In this document: one piece after another, positions 5,153-5,735 of the stretch
Numbering within the stretch: position 1 is the stretch's first letter
Layout of the letters: each line of letters begins with the position of its first letter
DNA from: Chitinophagaceae bacterium
GTDB lineage: Bacteria > Bacteroidota > Bacteroidia > Chitinophagales > Chitinophagaceae
NCBI GenBank assembly: GCA_030151745.1
Contig: JASLDA010000027.1
Coordinates: 1 to 5,735, forward strand
Length of the DNA: 5,735 nt
Reading direction: 5' to 3'
Made by a program: the position numbers and the translations under genes
Notes under the pieces: model-generated
Seen by the model: the letters and a program-made list of their open reading frames with translations, nothing else
Databases searched by the model: none
Told to the model about the DNA's origin: nothing

Positions 5153-5735
5153 TCGCCGGCATCATTCCCGCCCGCTATGCCTCCAGCCGTTTTCCCGGTA
5201 AGCCTCTGGCCCTGATCGACGGCAAGACCATGATCCATCGCGTCGTGGAGCAGGCGCAGCAGAGCCGGTACCTGAGCCGGGTAGCCGTGGCGACGGACGA
5301 TGAGCGGATCGCCCGCCACGTGCGGGATTTCGGCGGCGAGGTGATAATGACGGCCGCCAATCATCCCAGCGGCACGGATCGCTGCATGGAGGCCTTGCAG
5401 AAGCTGGGCGGCGACTACCGCTATGTCGTGAATATCCAGGGCGACGAGCCGTTTATAGACCCGGCCCAGATCGACGGGCTGTGCGGGATCCTGCAGGACG
5501 GCAGCGTGGAGATAGCGACGCAGATCATCCAGGTCGAAAGCCAGGACCTGCTTTTCGATCCGGGCGAGGCCAAGGTGGTCCTGAACCCTCAATGGGAGGC
5601 CATCTATTTCAGCCGCTCGCCGATCCCGTATCTGAAAGACGTACCGCAATCCGAGTGGCACCTGCGCCGTGCCTATTACCGGCATGTCGGTATGTATGCC
5701 TATCGCAGCGATATCCTGGAAAAGCTCACGAAGCT
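5149..5735 (+). CDS. kdsB: CMP-Kdo synthetase (3-deoxy-manno-octulosonate cytidylyltransferase), 3' truncated
   Basis: KdsB activates Kdo or Kdo8N with CTP to the CMP-sugar used by the lipid A-core Kdo transferases. 195 complete codons are visible before the window ends; the family has about 245-255 residues, so roughly 50 are missing. The nucleotide-binding start IIPARYASSRFPGKPL (5-20), ATDD, HPSGTDR, the metal-binding NIQGDEPF, YFSRSPIPY and HVGMYAYR are all present and in family order. The ATG (5149-5151) overlaps the kdsC stop (5150-5152). No Shine-Dalgarno sequence is seen at the expected distance. Family identity is very secure. Whether it prefers Kdo or Kdo8N cannot be read from this sequence, but its place after kdnAB, kdsA and kdsC makes Kdo8N activation likely. 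Confidence 0.95.
   Translation, partial: MIAGIIPARYASSRFPGKPLALIDGKTMIHRVVEQAQQSRYLSRVAVATDDERIARHVRDFGGEVIMTAANHPSGTDRCMEALQKLGGDYRYVVNIQGDEPFIDPAQIDGLCGILQDGSVEIATQIIQVESQDLLFDPGEAKVVLNPQWEAIYFSRSPIPYLKDVPQSEWHLRRAYYRHVGMYAYRSDILEKLTK

Noticed and set aside
4992..5201. Plus-strand open frame overlapping the end of kdsC and the start of kdsB
   Set aside because: It is a shadow in another frame; both real frames show clear family motifs across this stretch.
1..5735. tRNA or rRNA genes, CRISPR arrays, insertion sequences or toxin-antitoxin pairs
   Set aside because: None is seen: genes fill the window, the gaps are at most about 190 bases, and the only repeats are the palindrome and the 14-bp tandem array.

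Overview
The window is a compact gene cluster, entirely on the + strand, for making and activating an eight-carbon 3-deoxy sugar acid of the Kdo family. The family calls point to its 8-amino form, Kdo8N, found in the inner core of some lipopolysaccharides. The base composition is GC-rich (about 60% by eye). None of the start codons has a convincing Shine-Dalgarno sequence. One intergenic region has a TAnnTTTG box, the -7 element typical of Bacteroidota. Together these suggest a high-GC member of the Bacteroidota, at moderate confidence; nothing here fixes the genus.

Layout: (1) 1-1119, 3' part of kdnA, a PLP aminotransferase; (2) 1147-2220, kdnB, an iron-type alcohol dehydrogenase that appears to start at TTG, followed by a hairpin terminator; (3) 2412-3245, kdsA, Kdo-8-phosphate synthase of the metal-dependent, cysteine-containing class; (4) 3348-4358, a transaldolase/fructose-6-phosphate-aldolase-like domain fused to a CBS-domain pair, followed by a strong terminator; (5) 4454-5152, a divergent KdsC-like HAD phosphatase; (6) 5149-5735, the 5' part of kdsB, CMP-Kdo synthetase, whose ATG overlaps the kdsC stop. 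Between kdsA and the fusion gene lies a palindrome of a widely dispersed repeat family. A 14-bp tandem repeat lies between the second terminator and kdsC and runs into its start.

The biochemistry reads as arabinose 5-phosphate (A5P) + PEP -> Kdo-8-P (KdsA) -> Kdo (KdsC) -> 8-oxo-Kdo (KdnB) -> Kdo8N (KdnA) -> CMP-Kdo8N (KdsB). The one step with no recognisable enzyme is A5P supply. It is normally done by KdsD, a SIS isomerase domain followed by two CBS domains. In its place is a protein whose C-terminal CBS pair resembles that of KdsD, but whose catalytic domain is a Schiff-base aldolase with a changed active site. The main hypothesis from this window is that this fusion is a non-orthologous A5P-forming enzyme, or another dedicated precursor-supplying enzyme, regulated through its CBS pair. 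Residue changes in KdsA and KdsC suggest a specialised second set of Kdo enzymes rather than the housekeeping set.
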